A DNA stretch of 35,787 nt from Lachnospiraceae bacterium (GTDB taxonomy: Bacteria > Bacillota > Clostridia > Lachnospirales > Lachnospiraceae). The DNA is taken from contig JAETTM010000042.1 of assembly GCA_021769135.1 (NCBI GenBank), positions 1-35,787 of the forward strand, read 5' to 3'. The first letter of the stretch is position 1, and each line of letters begins with the position of its first letter. The notes under the pieces are model-generated. The model saw nothing but the letters and a program-made list of their open reading frames with translations, had not been told where the DNA came from and did not search any database. Below are positions 15,274 to 24,627 of this stretch, piece after piece. Position numbers and translations under genes: made by a program.

Positions 15274-15287
15274 TTTGGGTTATCCGT

Positions 15288-15315
15288 TTGACACCCCCCA
15301 TATTTTCATTATAAT
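15288..15315 (+). promoter_or_regulatory. near-consensus sigma-A promoter of the GH2/LRR unit
   Basis: TTGACA (15288-15293), 16-bp spacer, TATAAT (15310-15315), both perfect hexamers. The leader of about 95 bases holds a GC-rich hairpin near 15333-15356 (gctgcgtgg / cccgcgcagc) without a T-run. Confidence 0.85.
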
Positions 15316-15418
15316 AGAATTATAGGGTTCGCTGCGTGGCTTCGACTTGCCCGCGCAGCCGGAAAATACGAACAATAGATGCTCCACATTTCCCCATATT
15401 ATAAGATAAGGATTGACT

Positions 15419-17344
15419 ATGGATATTTTAAACTGCATACGCAATATCAACAAATCGCATGAAAATGATGTTCTCGCCAGGCTTACCACCGTCTGGGGCG
15501 AAAGGCTGAACCCTGAACATGTTTTGGAAGAATACCCCCGCCCTCAGCTAAAGAGGGATAATTATACCATTTTAAATGGATACTGGAATTACGCCATTAC
15601 CCATTCCTCCGCCTTTCCCGCCTCCTATGACGGAAAGATTCTCGTTCCCTTTTCGCCGGAAAGCCTTCTTTCAGGCGTAGAACGGCAGCTGCAGCCGGAG
15701 GAATATTTATGGTATGAACGTAGTATCTTCCTGTCCGCAGAGGAATTTTCCTCCCTTACCGCCACAGGCCAGGAAAGCCATGATGACTGTAGAAGTTATG
15801 ATGATTGCAGAAGCCATGATGACTGCAAAAGCCATAATATCCATGTAGGCCATAATCCTTCTGCAGGAAAACGGCTCCTTCTCCACTTTGGCGCGGTGGA
15901 CCAGTCTGCCCATGTTTACCTTAACGGCCAAAGCGTATGCAGGCACACCGGCGGTTATCTGCCTTTCGAAGCGGATATTACCCCTTTCCTCAAGGAAGGG
16001 GAAAACTCCCTGGCCGTCTGTGTCCGGGATGTAAGCGATACCTCCTATCATACCCGCGGGAAGCAGACCTTAAAGCGGGGCGGCATGTTCTACACTGCCC
16101 AAAGCGGCATATGGCAGACGGTATGGATGGAATGGGTTCCGGAAAATTATATCCAAAAGCTTTATCTGACTCCCGATTTCGACGGCAGCAGCCTTCATAT
16201 CCGCATGCTGACCGCAGGCTCTGAACCGGTAAACATCCAGGTTTTCGCAGGGGAACGCCGTATTTTCCATATTTCCTATGAAGAGCCTCATTTATCCGTC
16301 CGCATCCCCATCCGGGAAATGCACCCGTGGACGCCGGATATCCCATACTTATATACGTTAAAAATCCAGTTCGGCAGCGATATGGTGGAAAGCTATTTCG
16401 CCATGCGCACTTTTACCACAGAGCGGGACCGCAAAGGCATTATGCGTTTCTGCCTGAACCATAAGCCGATTTTCCTTCACGGGGTATTGGACCAGGGCTA
16501 TTGGCCGGACGGCCTTTATACCGCCCCTTCCGACGATGCCCTGATTTACGATATCCGTTCCATGCAGAAGCTGGGCTTCAACATGATGCGCAAACATATT
16601 AAAATAGAATCGGCGCGCTGGTACTACCACTGCGACCGGCTGGGAATGATTGTATGGCAGGATATGGTCAGCGGAGGCTCCACTTATTCCATGCCCCTCG
16701 TCTGCTATTTTCCTACCCTGTTTCCCCATATTTCCAGCCATCTTAAAGATAACCGTTACAGGCTGTTTGGCCGCCTTTCCGAAAAAGGCAGAAAAGAATG
16801 GACCAAGGAATGTCTGGATACCGTCGATTATCTATACAATGTTCCCTCCATTGCCACATGGGTTCCTTTTAACGAGGGCTGGGGGCAGTTCGATGCCAAC
16901 CGCATTGCGCGGCTGATAAAAGCCAAAGACCCCACCCGCTCCGTTGACCATGCGAGCGGATGGTTCGACCAGGGCGGCGGCGATTTTAAAAGCGTCCATA
17001 ACTATTTCCGGAAACTAAGCGTCCTCAAAGGCCCCCGGGCTTATGTCCTCTCCGAATACGGCGGCTATGCCTGCCGCATCCCCAGGCATTCCAGCGTGGA
17101 GCGCATTTATGGCTATCGGCAATATCCCACGAAAGAAGAATTTTCCATAGCCTACCACAAGCTTATTAACCGTTCCTTAAAGCCGTTAATAGAAAAAGGC
17201 CTGTGCGGCGCCGTCTACACGCAAGTATCCGATGTAGAGGAGGAAGTAAACGGCCTGCTCACCTATGACCGGAAAATATGTAAATTAGCGCCAACGGCGC
17301 GGTTTGCCAATGGGCGTAAGTGGAACTTAAATTGCCGAGTATAA
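15419..17344 (+). CDS. glycoside hydrolase family 2 enzyme
   Basis: 641 residues with the GH2 order: N-terminal sugar-binding jelly roll (about 40-235, with GGYLPFEADITPFL), immunoglobulin-like middle, and a TIM barrel. The catalytic acid/base is E486 in WVPFNEGWG and the nucleophile E546 in VLSEYGGY. No signal peptide, so it should act in the cytosol on imported beta-galactosides, glucuronides or similar; specificity is not readable. I chose the ATG at 15419, 8 bases after AAGG, rather than the TTG at 15413. Residues about 120-145 are an 18-bp-period repeat (SHDDCR-like) in a loop of the first domain. Its stop is 19 bp before the LRR gene, so the two are co-transcribed. Confidence 0.92.
   Translation: MDILNCIRNINKSHENDVLARLTTVWGERLNPEHVLEEYPRPQLKRDNYTILNGYWNYAITHSSAFPASYDGKILVPFSPESLLSGVERQLQPEEYLWYERSIFLSAEEFSSLTATGQESHDDCRSYDDCRSHDDCKSHNIHVGHNPSAGKRLLLHFGAVDQSAHVYLNGQSVCRHTGGYLPFEADITPFLKEGENSLAVCVRDVSDTSYHTRGKQTLKRGGMFYTAQSGIWQTVWMEWVPENYIQKLYLTPDFDGSSLHIRMLTAGSEPVNIQVFAGERRIFHISYEEPHLSVRIPIREMHPWTPDIPYLYTLKIQFGSDMVESYFAMRTFTTERDRKGIMRFCLNHKPIFLHGVLDQGYWPDGLYTAPSDDALIYDIRSMQKLGFNMMRKHIKIESARWYYHCDRLGMIVWQDMVSGGSTYSMPLVCYFPTLFPHISSHLKDNRYRLFGRLSEKGRKEWTKECLDTVDYLYNVPSIATWVPFNEGWGQFDANRIARLIKAKDPTRSVDHASGWFDQGGGDFKSVHNYFRKLSVLKGPRAYVLSEYGGYACRIPRHSSVERIYGYRQYPTKEEFSIAYHKLINRSLKPLIEKGLCGAVYTQVSDVEEEVNGLLTYDRKICKLAPTARFANGRKWNLNCRV
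15776..15853. repeat. 18-bp in-frame tandem repeat in the GH2 gene
   Basis: Units begin at 15776, 15794, 15812 and 15830 (agccatgatgactg-like). They encode S-H-D-D-C-(R/K) hexapeptides. The frame is preserved at any copy number. Confidence 0.8.
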
Positions 17345-17363
17345 AGAAAGGACAGGACTTTTT

Positions 17364-19328
17364 ATGAAAATCACTAACTTGGAATGCCCCTCCTGCGGGG
17401 GCAAGCTGAAACCGATGGATGGAAATTCCCACATTATGATTTGCGAATACTGCAACAGCCAGTTTATGGTGGAGGATGATGTGACCGTTAACTACCATAT
17501 CCACCAGTCCCCTCCCAGCCAGGCGCCGAAGCAAACAGAAATCCCCTCCAACAAAGGCCCTATCGCCGTAGGGATTATTGCTGCCGTCGGTTTTCTTTCC
17601 ATCATAATACTAAGTTCCTCCTTTTCGCGGCAGCAATCCGGAACTTCTTCCGGCAGCCCTTCTTTCCAAATAGCGGACAGCGATTACCCTGATTCCTGGA
17701 GCGTTGATGAATATGAGGAAGAGGAACTTCCGGCAGAGCACAGCCCGTTCTATACCGCCATGACGGAAGCTATCTTCGAAAAAGAGTCCGGCAGGATTAC
17801 TGACGAGGACCTGAAGAAAATAAAATATTTAAAAGTCTATACCAGCCTGGACTTCTACACTGTGGAATATAGTTTCCAAAGCCCTTACGAAAACGAAGGC
17901 GCTGCCTTTGAAACCGTTACCCTCCGGTTGGAGCCTTCCGCCTGGAATTGTTGGGATTTGGCTTCTTTTCCCGGATTGGAAAAATTAGATATCAGCAATG
18001 AAAAGGCCGAAAACGTACCTCTTGGGGAGTTTACCCAGTTAAAAGGGCTTGTCTGCCATGGGGCAGCCCCTGATGAAATTGCCCAAATGCTGCCCTCCCC
18101 CGGTCAGCTTCTGGAGCTTTCCCTTGACGGCCCGGAAACCCTGGATGGAATCGCCGCCTTTGACAACCTGGAAAAACTCACCGTGGAAGATATCTATGAG
18201 CCCGACCTGAAACAACTGGTTTCCCTGCAAAACCTGAAGTTTTTATCCCTTCAGGAAGAGGATGACTCGGACCCGTTTTCCGATTCGGAGCCAACCTCCC
18301 TCACCGACTATTCCGCCCTCTCCGTGCTGACAGGGCTGGAAAGCCTGGAACTTTCCTCTCCCTTCATCCGGGATTTCAGTTTTTTAAAGCCTTTAACCGG
18401 CCTTAAAAGCTTATCCCTGGCGGAATCCGAGGCTATCAGCATAGCGCCGCTGGCGGAGCTCCCCCAGCTTACCTATCTAAAATTGGAGGGAAATAACGCT
18501 TTGCAGGATTACAGCCCTGTGGCAAGCCTTGCCAGCTTACATACATTGGTCATAGATAAAGGCACTTCCCAGCCTGACCCCGACTTATCTTCCCTCCAGC
18601 AGCTGGAAGACCTGGACATGAGCGGCTTCATCTCCATCTCCTTCTTAAACCGCATGGGCAGCCTGAAACATCTGTCCATCCATAGCTGCAATATTGATGA
18701 AATCAGCGCCCTTTCCGGACTGACCGGACTGGAAACCCTTACCTGCTACTCCGTCTGGACTTATGCCGTTCCCCTGATGGATGTGAACTTCATCGACGGA
18801 ATGGCCAATTTAAAATCCATTGATTTCAGCGGGGGCAGCGATGACAGCTGGGGCGGCTTTCAAAATTACGTCCAGATTATGGGGGATATTTCCAACGTAT
18901 TTAACCACCCCGGCCTGGAAAAGCTTATCCTCAACAACTGCATGTTCGCCCTGGAATTCGACAGGCTGACGGAAAACCCTGACTTAAAGCATTTGGAAAT
19001 GAAAGAAGTGGATTTAAAAGAGAATTTTTACGTAGAAACTTATAACGGTATGAGCGATATATGGTATGACGACGTATCCCTGGATGAGCACATAAGCTTC
19101 CTCTCCAATTACCCCAACCTGGAGGAGCTCTATCTGGACGGGAACCAGCTGACAAACATCCAGTTTGCATCCGCCTTGCACCAGCTGACTATGTTCAGCA
19201 TCAAGGACAATTACATCACCGACTTATCGCCCCTGCATCAGGCGGAAAACCTGAAATACCTCGATATCCGCACCAACCCAATCACCAGCACCATAGAAAA
19301 TGACGGTTCGATACTTATCCTGAAGTAG
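17364..19328 (+). CDS. zinc-ribbon, membrane-anchored leucine-rich-repeat protein
   Basis: 654 residues. An N-terminal zinc ribbon (C8-x2-C11 ... C27-x2-C30) is followed by a linker, one membrane helix at about 66-86 and an acidic spacer. From about 190 onward there is a long series of SDS22/internalin-like leucine-rich repeats (LTGLESLELSS, LTGLKSLSLAE, LPQLTYLKLEG, LEELYLDGNQLTNI). The ribbon lies in the cytoplasm and the LRR domain outside, by the positive-inside pattern. LRR domains bind proteins or glycans; no catalytic domain is present. It is co-transcribed with the GH2 glycosidase, but I cannot link the functions. Confidence 0.85.
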   Translation: MKITNLECPSCGGKLKPMDGNSHIMICEYCNSQFMVEDDVTVNYHIHQSPPSQAPKQTEIPSNKGPIAVGIIAAVGFLSIIILSSSFSRQQSGTSSGSPSFQIADSDYPDSWSVDEYEEEELPAEHSPFYTAMTEAIFEKESGRITDEDLKKIKYLKVYTSLDFYTVEYSFQSPYENEGAAFETVTLRLEPSAWNCWDLASFPGLEKLDISNEKAENVPLGEFTQLKGLVCHGAAPDEIAQMLPSPGQLLELSLDGPETLDGIAAFDNLEKLTVEDIYEPDLKQLVSLQNLKFLSLQEEDDSDPFSDSEPTSLTDYSALSVLTGLESLELSSPFIRDFSFLKPLTGLKSLSLAESEAISIAPLAELPQLTYLKLEGNNALQDYSPVASLASLHTLVIDKGTSQPDPDLSSLQQLEDLDMSGFISISFLNRMGSLKHLSIHSCNIDEISALSGLTGLETLTCYSVWTYAVPLMDVNFIDGMANLKSIDFSGGSDDSWGGFQNYVQIMGDISNVFNHPGLEKLILNNCMFALEFDRLTENPDLKHLEMKEVDLKENFYVETYNGMSDIWYDDVSLDEHISFLSNYPNLEELYLDGNQLTNIQFASALHQLTMFSIKDNYITDLSPLHQAENLKYLDIRTNPITSTIENDGSILILK

Positions 19329-19332
19329 ACAA

Positions 19333-19360
19333 GGCGGGGTGCGCTGTTGCGCTCCCCGCC
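19333..19360. terminator. GC-rich hairpin between convergent genes
   Basis: GGCGGGG-t-GCGC-tgtt-GCGC-t-CCCCGCC: an 11-bp stem with a single T-T mismatch. It lies between the LRR gene and the MATE gene. No T-run follows, so it may need help or act as an RNA stabiliser. Confidence 0.65.
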
Positions 19361-19376
19361 TCATCCAAGCTATTTC

Positions 19377-20753
19377 TCATCCCAATGCATAACAAGCATC
19401 CTTCTTATCCAGCTTCTTCCTCAAATGAACATAAGCCGGAATCAAAAACGCATCCGCAAATATCCAGGCCAACGGACTTGCAAAGCAAACTCCCACAAAG
19501 CCGTAAACCGGTACGAGAACCAATCCCGCAATCGCTCTGGCCACCATCTCGCAGACCCCGGCCAGAATCGCTACCTTCCCAAAGCCCATGCCCTGAATCA
19601 AAAACCGCACAATATTTATCACCGCCAGCGGTATAAAAAACGTACTGTTCACTACCAAAAGCAGCCGTGCGTTGGCCAGGAGCTGGCTGTCTGCCGTATC
19701 CACGAAAAGGGAAGCCAGCTGTGCGCCGAAAAAGTACAGCACGGCAAACGCCGCCACCGAATACACCGTAGCTATCTTCATGCACGCCTTTATCCCCAGG
19801 CCAAGACGTTCCGGCTTCTTCGCCCCCACATTCTGCCCTCCATAGGTCGCCATGGTAGAGCCCATAGCGTCATAAGGGCAGCAAAAAAACATGCTTACCC
19901 TTCCCGCAGCCGTCACCGATGCCACCGCGGATGCGCCTAAAGTATTCACCGCCGACTGGAGGATTACGCTGCCGATTGCCGTAATGGAATACTGCAGCCC
20001 CATAGGAACCCCCATACCGCATAAAGTTTTCATATAAGGCAGATTCACCCGCCATTCCTCTTTTTCCACCCTTAACAAAGGGAACTTATATACCATATAA
20101 ATCAAACATAATACGCCGGAAACCGCCTGGGAAGCTACCGTCGCCACCGCCGCCCCGGCCACTCCCATATGCAGGACGAGAATGCATACCAAATCCAGGA
20201 CAATATTCAAAAATGAAGATAACGTCAAAAATACGAGGGGCGTCTTGCTGTCGCCCATAGCCCGGATAATCCCGGAAAGCATGTTATACAGATACGTAGC
20301 CGGAATCCCTAAAAATATAATAAAAATATAACTATAGGCATGGGCAAAAATATCCTCCGGCGTCTTCATCGCGGTAAGCATCTGACGGCAGAAAACTGTT
20401 GTAAACACCGTCATCACCGTAGAAAAAAGAACGGACAGCCACACGCCGTTTGCCATAAACCGCCGCAGGCCGGAATAATCCTTTGCGCCGAACATATGCG
20501 CCAACGGAATCGCAAACCCGTTGCATACGCCCATGCAGAATCCGATAATCAGGAAATTCAAGGACCCTGTACTCCCTACTCCTGCCAGCGCATTTACGCC
20601 CAAAAAACGCCCTACAATAACAGTATCCACCATACTGTAAAACTGCTGGAACAGAAAACCGAAAAGCAGCGGCACCGAAAACCCTAATATCAGCTTCATC
20701 GGGGAGCCTTGTGTCATGTCCTTTGTCGTGTCCTTTGTCATTACCTTTGCCAT
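19377..20753 (-). CDS. MATE-family multidrug/cation exporter
   Basis: 458 residues with 12 predicted helices in two halves. The N-terminal half has PLLFGFLFQQFYSMVDTVIVG, a hallmark of the DinF/NorM-like MATE proteins that expel drugs or metabolites in exchange for Na+ or H+. The C-terminal half has the matching GVPMGLQYSITAIGSVILQ. I chose the ATG at 20753 because GTGGAGGTGG lies just upstream; the longer frame to 20846 crosses the promoter. A short 12-bp repeat encodes TKD-TTKD at the N-terminus. Expression is probably controlled by the palindrome at 20788-20821. The substrate is unknown. Confidence 0.92.
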   Translation of the reverse strand: MAKVMTKDTTKDMTQGSPMKLILGFSVPLLFGFLFQQFYSMVDTVIVGRFLGVNALAGVGSTGSLNFLIIGFCMGVCNGFAIPLAHMFGAKDYSGLRRFMANGVWLSVLFSTVMTVFTTVFCRQMLTAMKTPEDIFAHAYSYIFIIFLGIPATYLYNMLSGIIRAMGDSKTPLVFLTLSSFLNIVLDLVCILVLHMGVAGAAVATVASQAVSGVLCLIYMVYKFPLLRVEKEEWRVNLPYMKTLCGMGVPMGLQYSITAIGSVILQSAVNTLGASAVASVTAAGRVSMFFCCPYDAMGSTMATYGGQNVGAKKPERLGLGIKACMKIATVYSVAAFAVLYFFGAQLASLFVDTADSQLLANARLLLVVNSTFFIPLAVINIVRFLIQGMGFGKVAILAGVCEMVARAIAGLVLVPVYGFVGVCFASPLAWIFADAFLIPAYVHLRKKLDKKDACYALG

Positions 20754-20787
20754 AATAATCCACCTCCACTTTAATAAGCAGAAAAAA

Positions 20788-20846
20788 ATGTTATCAGCGT
20801 TATTGCTAACACTGATAACATTATCATTTTCCCTATATCCCGTCAA
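20788..20846 (-). promoter_or_regulatory. promoter overlapped by a 34-bp palindrome upstream of the MATE gene
   Basis: Minus strand TTGACG (20841-20846), 17 bp, TAATGT (20818-20823). The -10 is covered by a palindrome with 15-bp arms, one mismatch and a TTGC centre (20788-20821; ATGTTATCAGCGTTA and TAACACTGATAACAT). This is the size of a TetR- or MarR-type operator, typical for exporters. On the minus strand it is followed by TTTTTTT, so it could alternatively end a transcript entering from upstream. Confidence 0.7.
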
Positions 20847-20947
20847 TAGGCCCTTTTTACTTTTTATTTTTTCTCTCTATTTACAATTTCAGGGGGGCAA
20901 AGAGGCATTTTTTCCGTTATTATTTCCTATACAATTCTATATACCCC

Positions 20948-22561
20948 TTATTCCATCTCACGGACAACCTTCCTTACCGGAAGTACGAAGGTAGGCGTTA
21001 CGGACAGTTCGTCCAGACCCATTCTTACAAACTCTTCCGTAAGGGTCGTATCCGCGCCCAATTCGCCGCAGATTCCGGCCCAAATGCCTTCCTTATGGGC
21101 ATTGTCCACTACCATCTTTATCATCCGAAGCACCGCTTCATGATGGGAATCGTAAATATCGTCCAGTTTCGCATTCTGCCTGTCAATGGCCAGCGTATAC
21201 TGGGTCAAATCATTGGTTCCTATACTGAAGAAGTCCACTTCCTTAGCCAGCAAATCGCTAATCATAACTGCGGCCGGGGTCTCTATCATAATGCCCTGCT
21301 CCACATCCGCATAAGGCAGCCCTTCTTCATCCAGTTCCTTCTTCACTTCTTCCACGATTTCCTTAATCTTGCGCACTTCGTTTACGGAAATAATCATCGG
21401 ATACATAATTGCAATCGTTCCGAAAATGCTGGCACGGAACAGGGCGCGCAGCTGCGTCTTGAAAATATCGGGCTGATTCAGGCAAATACGGATGGCGCGG
21501 TATCCCATCGCCGGATTCTCTTCGTGGTCCAGCCCGAAATAATCCGCCTGCTTATCCGCCCCGATATCCAACGTACGGATGATAACCTTCTTCCCGGCCA
21601 TCGTCTCCGCCACCTGCTTGTAAGCCTGATACTGCTCTTCTTCCGTAGGGAAAATATCCTTTTCCAGATAAAGGAATTCGCTCCGGAATAAACCGATGCC
21701 CCCGGCATCGTTCTGCAGCACATTGGCCACATCGGAAACCTTTCCGATATTCGCATATATATTAATTTTCTTGCCGCTCTTCGTTACATTTTCCTTGCCC
21801 TTCAGTTCCTGGAGCAGCTTGCGTTTCTCTATTTCCTGCTCGTATCTGGCCTTGTATGCTTCCAGCACATCCTCTTCCGGCTCTACCACCAGTTTGCCTT
21901 CAAAACCGTCCACTACGGCCATTTTCCCATCTATGTCTTCTGTATAATCCACGCTGATAAGCGCCGGTATGTTCATAGTCCTTGCCAGAATCGCCGTATG
22001 GGAATTGGAAGAACCGAACCTGGTCACAAAGGCCAATACTTTACTCTTGTCCATCTGTACCGTCTCGCTGGGTGCCAAATCTTCCGCCACCACAATGGTC
22101 GCGCCTTCCGCGTTCAGTTCGTTTCCATCCGCCCCTTGGAGTACGCGAATCAATCGTTCCGAAATATCCTTCACATCGGCTGCCCTTGCTTTCATGTAGT
22201 CATCGTCCATTTCGGCAAACATCTTTGAAAAATTATCCCCGGTAACCGCCACCGCATATTCCGCATTGATATTCTGGGTCTCAATCATATTGGTAATAGA
22301 ATCGAGGTAATCCTGGTCGTCCAACATCATCTGATGAACATCGAAAATCATAGCGCCGGCTTCCCCGACTTCCTTTACCGCCTTTTCATACAAATCTTTC
22401 AGCTGGTCAATCGCTTTTTCCTTCGCCGCATTTACCCTGGCCAGTTCTCCCGCCGTGTCATCCACGTGGGTTCTTTTTACGCTTTGATTGTCCTTTTTTA
22501 AAACAGCTATTTTGCCAATAGCAATGCCGGAAAAGACAGACTTCCCTATAAATTCTTTCAT
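20948..22561 (-). CDS. ptsI: PTS enzyme I (phosphoenolpyruvate-protein phosphotransferase)
   Basis: 537 residues, full length. It passes phosphate from PEP to HPr, the first step for all PTS sugars in the cytosol. The phospho-His is in GSSNSHTAILA. PEP-binding segments GGIGLFRSEFLYL, NPAMGYRAIRI, GTNDLTQYTLAIDR and the closing GICGELG are all there. I chose the ATG at 22561 with AAGGAGG 6 bases before it. It stands alone without ptsH, with its own promoter (TTTACT 22622-22627, 17 bp, TAAAAT 22599-22604). It would energise the beta-glucoside PTS at 29449-34951. Confidence 0.97.
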   Translation of the reverse strand: MKEFIGKSVFSGIAIGKIAVLKKDNQSVKRTHVDDTAGELARVNAAKEKAIDQLKDLYEKAVKEVGEAGAMIFDVHQMMLDDQDYLDSITNMIETQNINAEYAVAVTGDNFSKMFAEMDDDYMKARAADVKDISERLIRVLQGADGNELNAEGATIVVAEDLAPSETVQMDKSKVLAFVTRFGSSNSHTAILARTMNIPALISVDYTEDIDGKMAVVDGFEGKLVVEPEEDVLEAYKARYEQEIEKRKLLQELKGKENVTKSGKKINIYANIGKVSDVANVLQNDAGGIGLFRSEFLYLEKDIFPTEEEQYQAYKQVAETMAGKKVIIRTLDIGADKQADYFGLDHEENPAMGYRAIRICLNQPDIFKTQLRALFRASIFGTIAIMYPMIISVNEVRKIKEIVEEVKKELDEEGLPYADVEQGIMIETPAAVMISDLLAKEVDFFSIGTNDLTQYTLAIDRQNAKLDDIYDSHHEAVLRMIKMVVDNAHKEGIWAGICGELGADTTLTEEFVRMGLDELSVTPTFVLPVRKVVREME

Positions 22562-22598
22562 ACGAATCCTCCTTGCCATGATATTATTCCTGTCCTTT

Positions 22599-22627
22599 AT
22601 TTTAATGCATATTGATGAATAAGTAAA
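22599..22627 (-). promoter_or_regulatory. ptsI promoter
   Basis: Minus strand TTTACT, 17-bp spacer, TAAAAT, about 38 bp before the chosen start. Confidence 0.65.
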
Positions 22628-22738
22628 CCTTAAAATACAAAATATTGGAAAATATCACAAAGATATAGCGGCAATCCCGCCCAGGGCGTTGCATTTTGCC
22701 AATTATTTCCCGCAAACAAGCCTTTAGATGCCCAAATC

Positions 22739-23179
22739 TTATATGGAATAATTCATAGTGCTTTCCTGTTCCATCTGCCTGTTTGCCAAATCCGCTATCG
22801 TCACTCCATCTACCACTTTGTTGATTGCTTCATGCAGTTCTTTCCAGACGGTGAGGGTTTCACAGGTATCGCAGCGGCCGCATTGGTTCACCTCATCCTC
22901 CAGACAGGATACCGGGCAAAGCTTTCCTTCCGTCAGGCGCAGCACCATGCCCACCGTATAATTTTCCGGGTTGCCGGCAATCCGGTAGCCTCCCTGCGCC
23001 CCTCTGGTGCTTTTCACAAAACCCGCTTTATTTAAGACCGATATAATCTGTTCCAGATATTTTTCGGATATTTCCTGGCGCTCCGCTATTTGTTTTACCT
23101 TAATATATTCCCCCGTATTGTGTACAGCCAGGTCCAGCATTACACGAACCGCATAGCGGCCTTTTGTTGAAATTTTCAT
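22739..23179 (-). CDS. Rrf2-family regulator with Fe-S-type cysteines (IscR/CymR-like)
   Basis: 146 residues. MKISTKGRYAVRVMLDLA is the standard Rrf2 N-terminus; the winged HTH spans about 26-65 with GGYRIAG. Five cysteines (88, 92, 100, 103, 106) lie where IscR and NsrR bind an Fe-S cluster, so it may sense Fe-S status, cysteine supply or oxidation. GGAGGAAGGA precedes the ATG at 23179. It is close to cysK and metNIQ, which IscR/CymR relatives often control, but no common operator was found. It follows the SNF transporter gene by about 50 bp on the same strand. Confidence 0.9.
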   Translation of the reverse strand: MKISTKGRYAVRVMLDLAVHNTGEYIKVKQIAERQEISEKYLEQIISVLNKAGFVKSTRGAQGGYRIAGNPENYTVGMVLRLTEGKLCPVSCLEDEVNQCGRCDTCETLTVWKELHEAINKVVDGVTIADLANRQMEQESTMNYSI

Positions 23180-23230
23180 TCCTTCCTCCATACCGGCGGC
23201 CAAACTGCTGCGGCGCCTTCCCTTGTCCTC

Positions 23231-24595
23231 TTAAAATTTATCAATGATTCCTTGAAATAAAATAAACAATATCAATACCGGAAGAATATATTTCAGGTAA
23301 ACCTTCAAGGCTTTTGCCATTTTGATGCCTTTTCCCGTATTCGCTTCCTCCAAATAACTTTCAAACCCCCACCCTTTCTTCGTTACACAGAACAAAAGAT
23401 AGACGAAGGATCCTATTGGGAGAACCAGGTTGCTCACAAAGAAATCTTCCAAATCCAGCACATTGCTCCCTTCCCCGAAAGGCGTAAATCCGGCCCAAAG
23501 ATTAAATCCGAGCACGCACGGAAGGGAAAGAGCCGCCACAAGAAACATATTTATCAGGCAGGCTTTTTTACGGCTCACCTTCCACATATCCATATTGCAG
23601 GAAATGATATTCTCGAACACGGCCAGTACGGTGGAAAATGCGGCAAAAGACATAAAAATGAAAAATAATGCCCCCCATATCCTCCCCCCTGCCATGCTGT
23701 TAAATACATTGGGAAGAGTAACGAATATCAAAGATGGGCCGCTGTCCGGATTAATGCCAAAAGAAAAGCACGCGGGAAAGATAATCAGGCCGGCCATGAT
23801 GGCCACAAATGTATCCAACACTGCAATGTTTACCGATTCCTTCAAAAGGGTGTGTTCCTTGCCGATATAACTTCCGAAGATTGCCATGGCTCCTATTCCA
23901 AGGCTTAAAGTGAAAAATGCCTGGTTCATAGCCCCCACCATAGTTTCACCGATTCCCACTTCCATCATCCTGCCAAAATCCGGTTTCAGATAAAAAGCAA
24001 TACCCTCCGCTCCGTTTTCCATTGTCAGGCTGTGTATGGCCAGCAATACCATAATTCCCAGAAGCGCCACCATCATCCCTTTCGTAATGCGCTCCACGCC
24101 GCTTTGCAGCCCTGCGGAGCAAATGCCAAAGCCAACCGCCACTACGAGGATCATCAGCGCTGCCATTACTCCCGGTTTGACCAGCATATCGCCGAAAATC
24201 TGCCCCACTGCCGCCGCGTCGGCCCCCACAAAACGCCCGCTGAGCATCAAATAGAAATAGTACAGCATCCATCCTGCTACCGTAGTATAAAACATCATCA
24301 GGCAATAATTTCCCGCCATTCCTATATAGCCATACAGGTGCCATTTCGTTCCCGGCTTTTCCAGCTGCTGGAAACTCTTAATAATGCTTTTTTTGCTGGC
24401 ACGCCCTACTGCAAACTCCATCGTCATAACCGGAATTCCCATAATCACCAGGAAGAACAGATAAATCAGCACAAAAGCGCCGCCACCATATCTCCCTGCC
24501 ACGTAGGGAAACCTCCACACATTGCCAATCCCTATGGCGCATCCCGCCGAAAGCAGGATAAACCCCAGCCTTGAACCCAGTTTTTCTCTCTCCAT
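23231..24595 (-). CDS. sodium:neurotransmitter symporter (SNF/LeuT) family transporter
   Basis: 454 residues, 11-12 helices. The N-terminus GSRLGFILLSAGCAIGIGNV with WRFPY next is the unwound helix 1 that binds Na+ and an amino acid in LeuT-type carriers. The remaining helices match in number and order, including FFTLSLGIGAM (helix 6 region) and FSTVLAVFENI (helix 8 region). It imports an amino acid or amine with Na+; the solute is not evident. AGGAGGAAAGAA precedes the ATG at 24595. The HAD phosphatase gene ends 32 bp upstream, so they are probably co-transcribed. Confidence 0.92.
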   Translation of the reverse strand: MEREKLGSRLGFILLSAGCAIGIGNVWRFPYVAGRYGGGAFVLIYLFFLVIMGIPVMTMEFAVGRASKKSIIKSFQQLEKPGTKWHLYGYIGMAGNYCLMMFYTTVAGWMLYYFYLMLSGRFVGADAAAVGQIFGDMLVKPGVMAALMILVVAVGFGICSAGLQSGVERITKGMMVALLGIMVLLAIHSLTMENGAEGIAFYLKPDFGRMMEVGIGETMVGAMNQAFFTLSLGIGAMAIFGSYIGKEHTLLKESVNIAVLDTFVAIMAGLIIFPACFSFGINPDSGPSLIFVTLPNVFNSMAGGRIWGALFFIFMSFAAFSTVLAVFENIISCNMDMWKVSRKKACLINMFLVAALSLPCVLGFNLWAGFTPFGEGSNVLDLEDFFVSNLVLPIGSFVYLLFCVTKKGWGFESYLEEANTGKGIKMAKALKVYLKYILPVLILFILFQGIIDKF

Positions 24596-24627
24596 TTCTT
24601 TCCTCCTCATATAAAAAAGCGTCTTCG

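Noticed and set aside
15062-15301. 79-codon minus-strand frame
   Set aside because: It is a translation of the hairpin repeat and terminators; the repeated YKK segments come from the 90-bp direct repeat.
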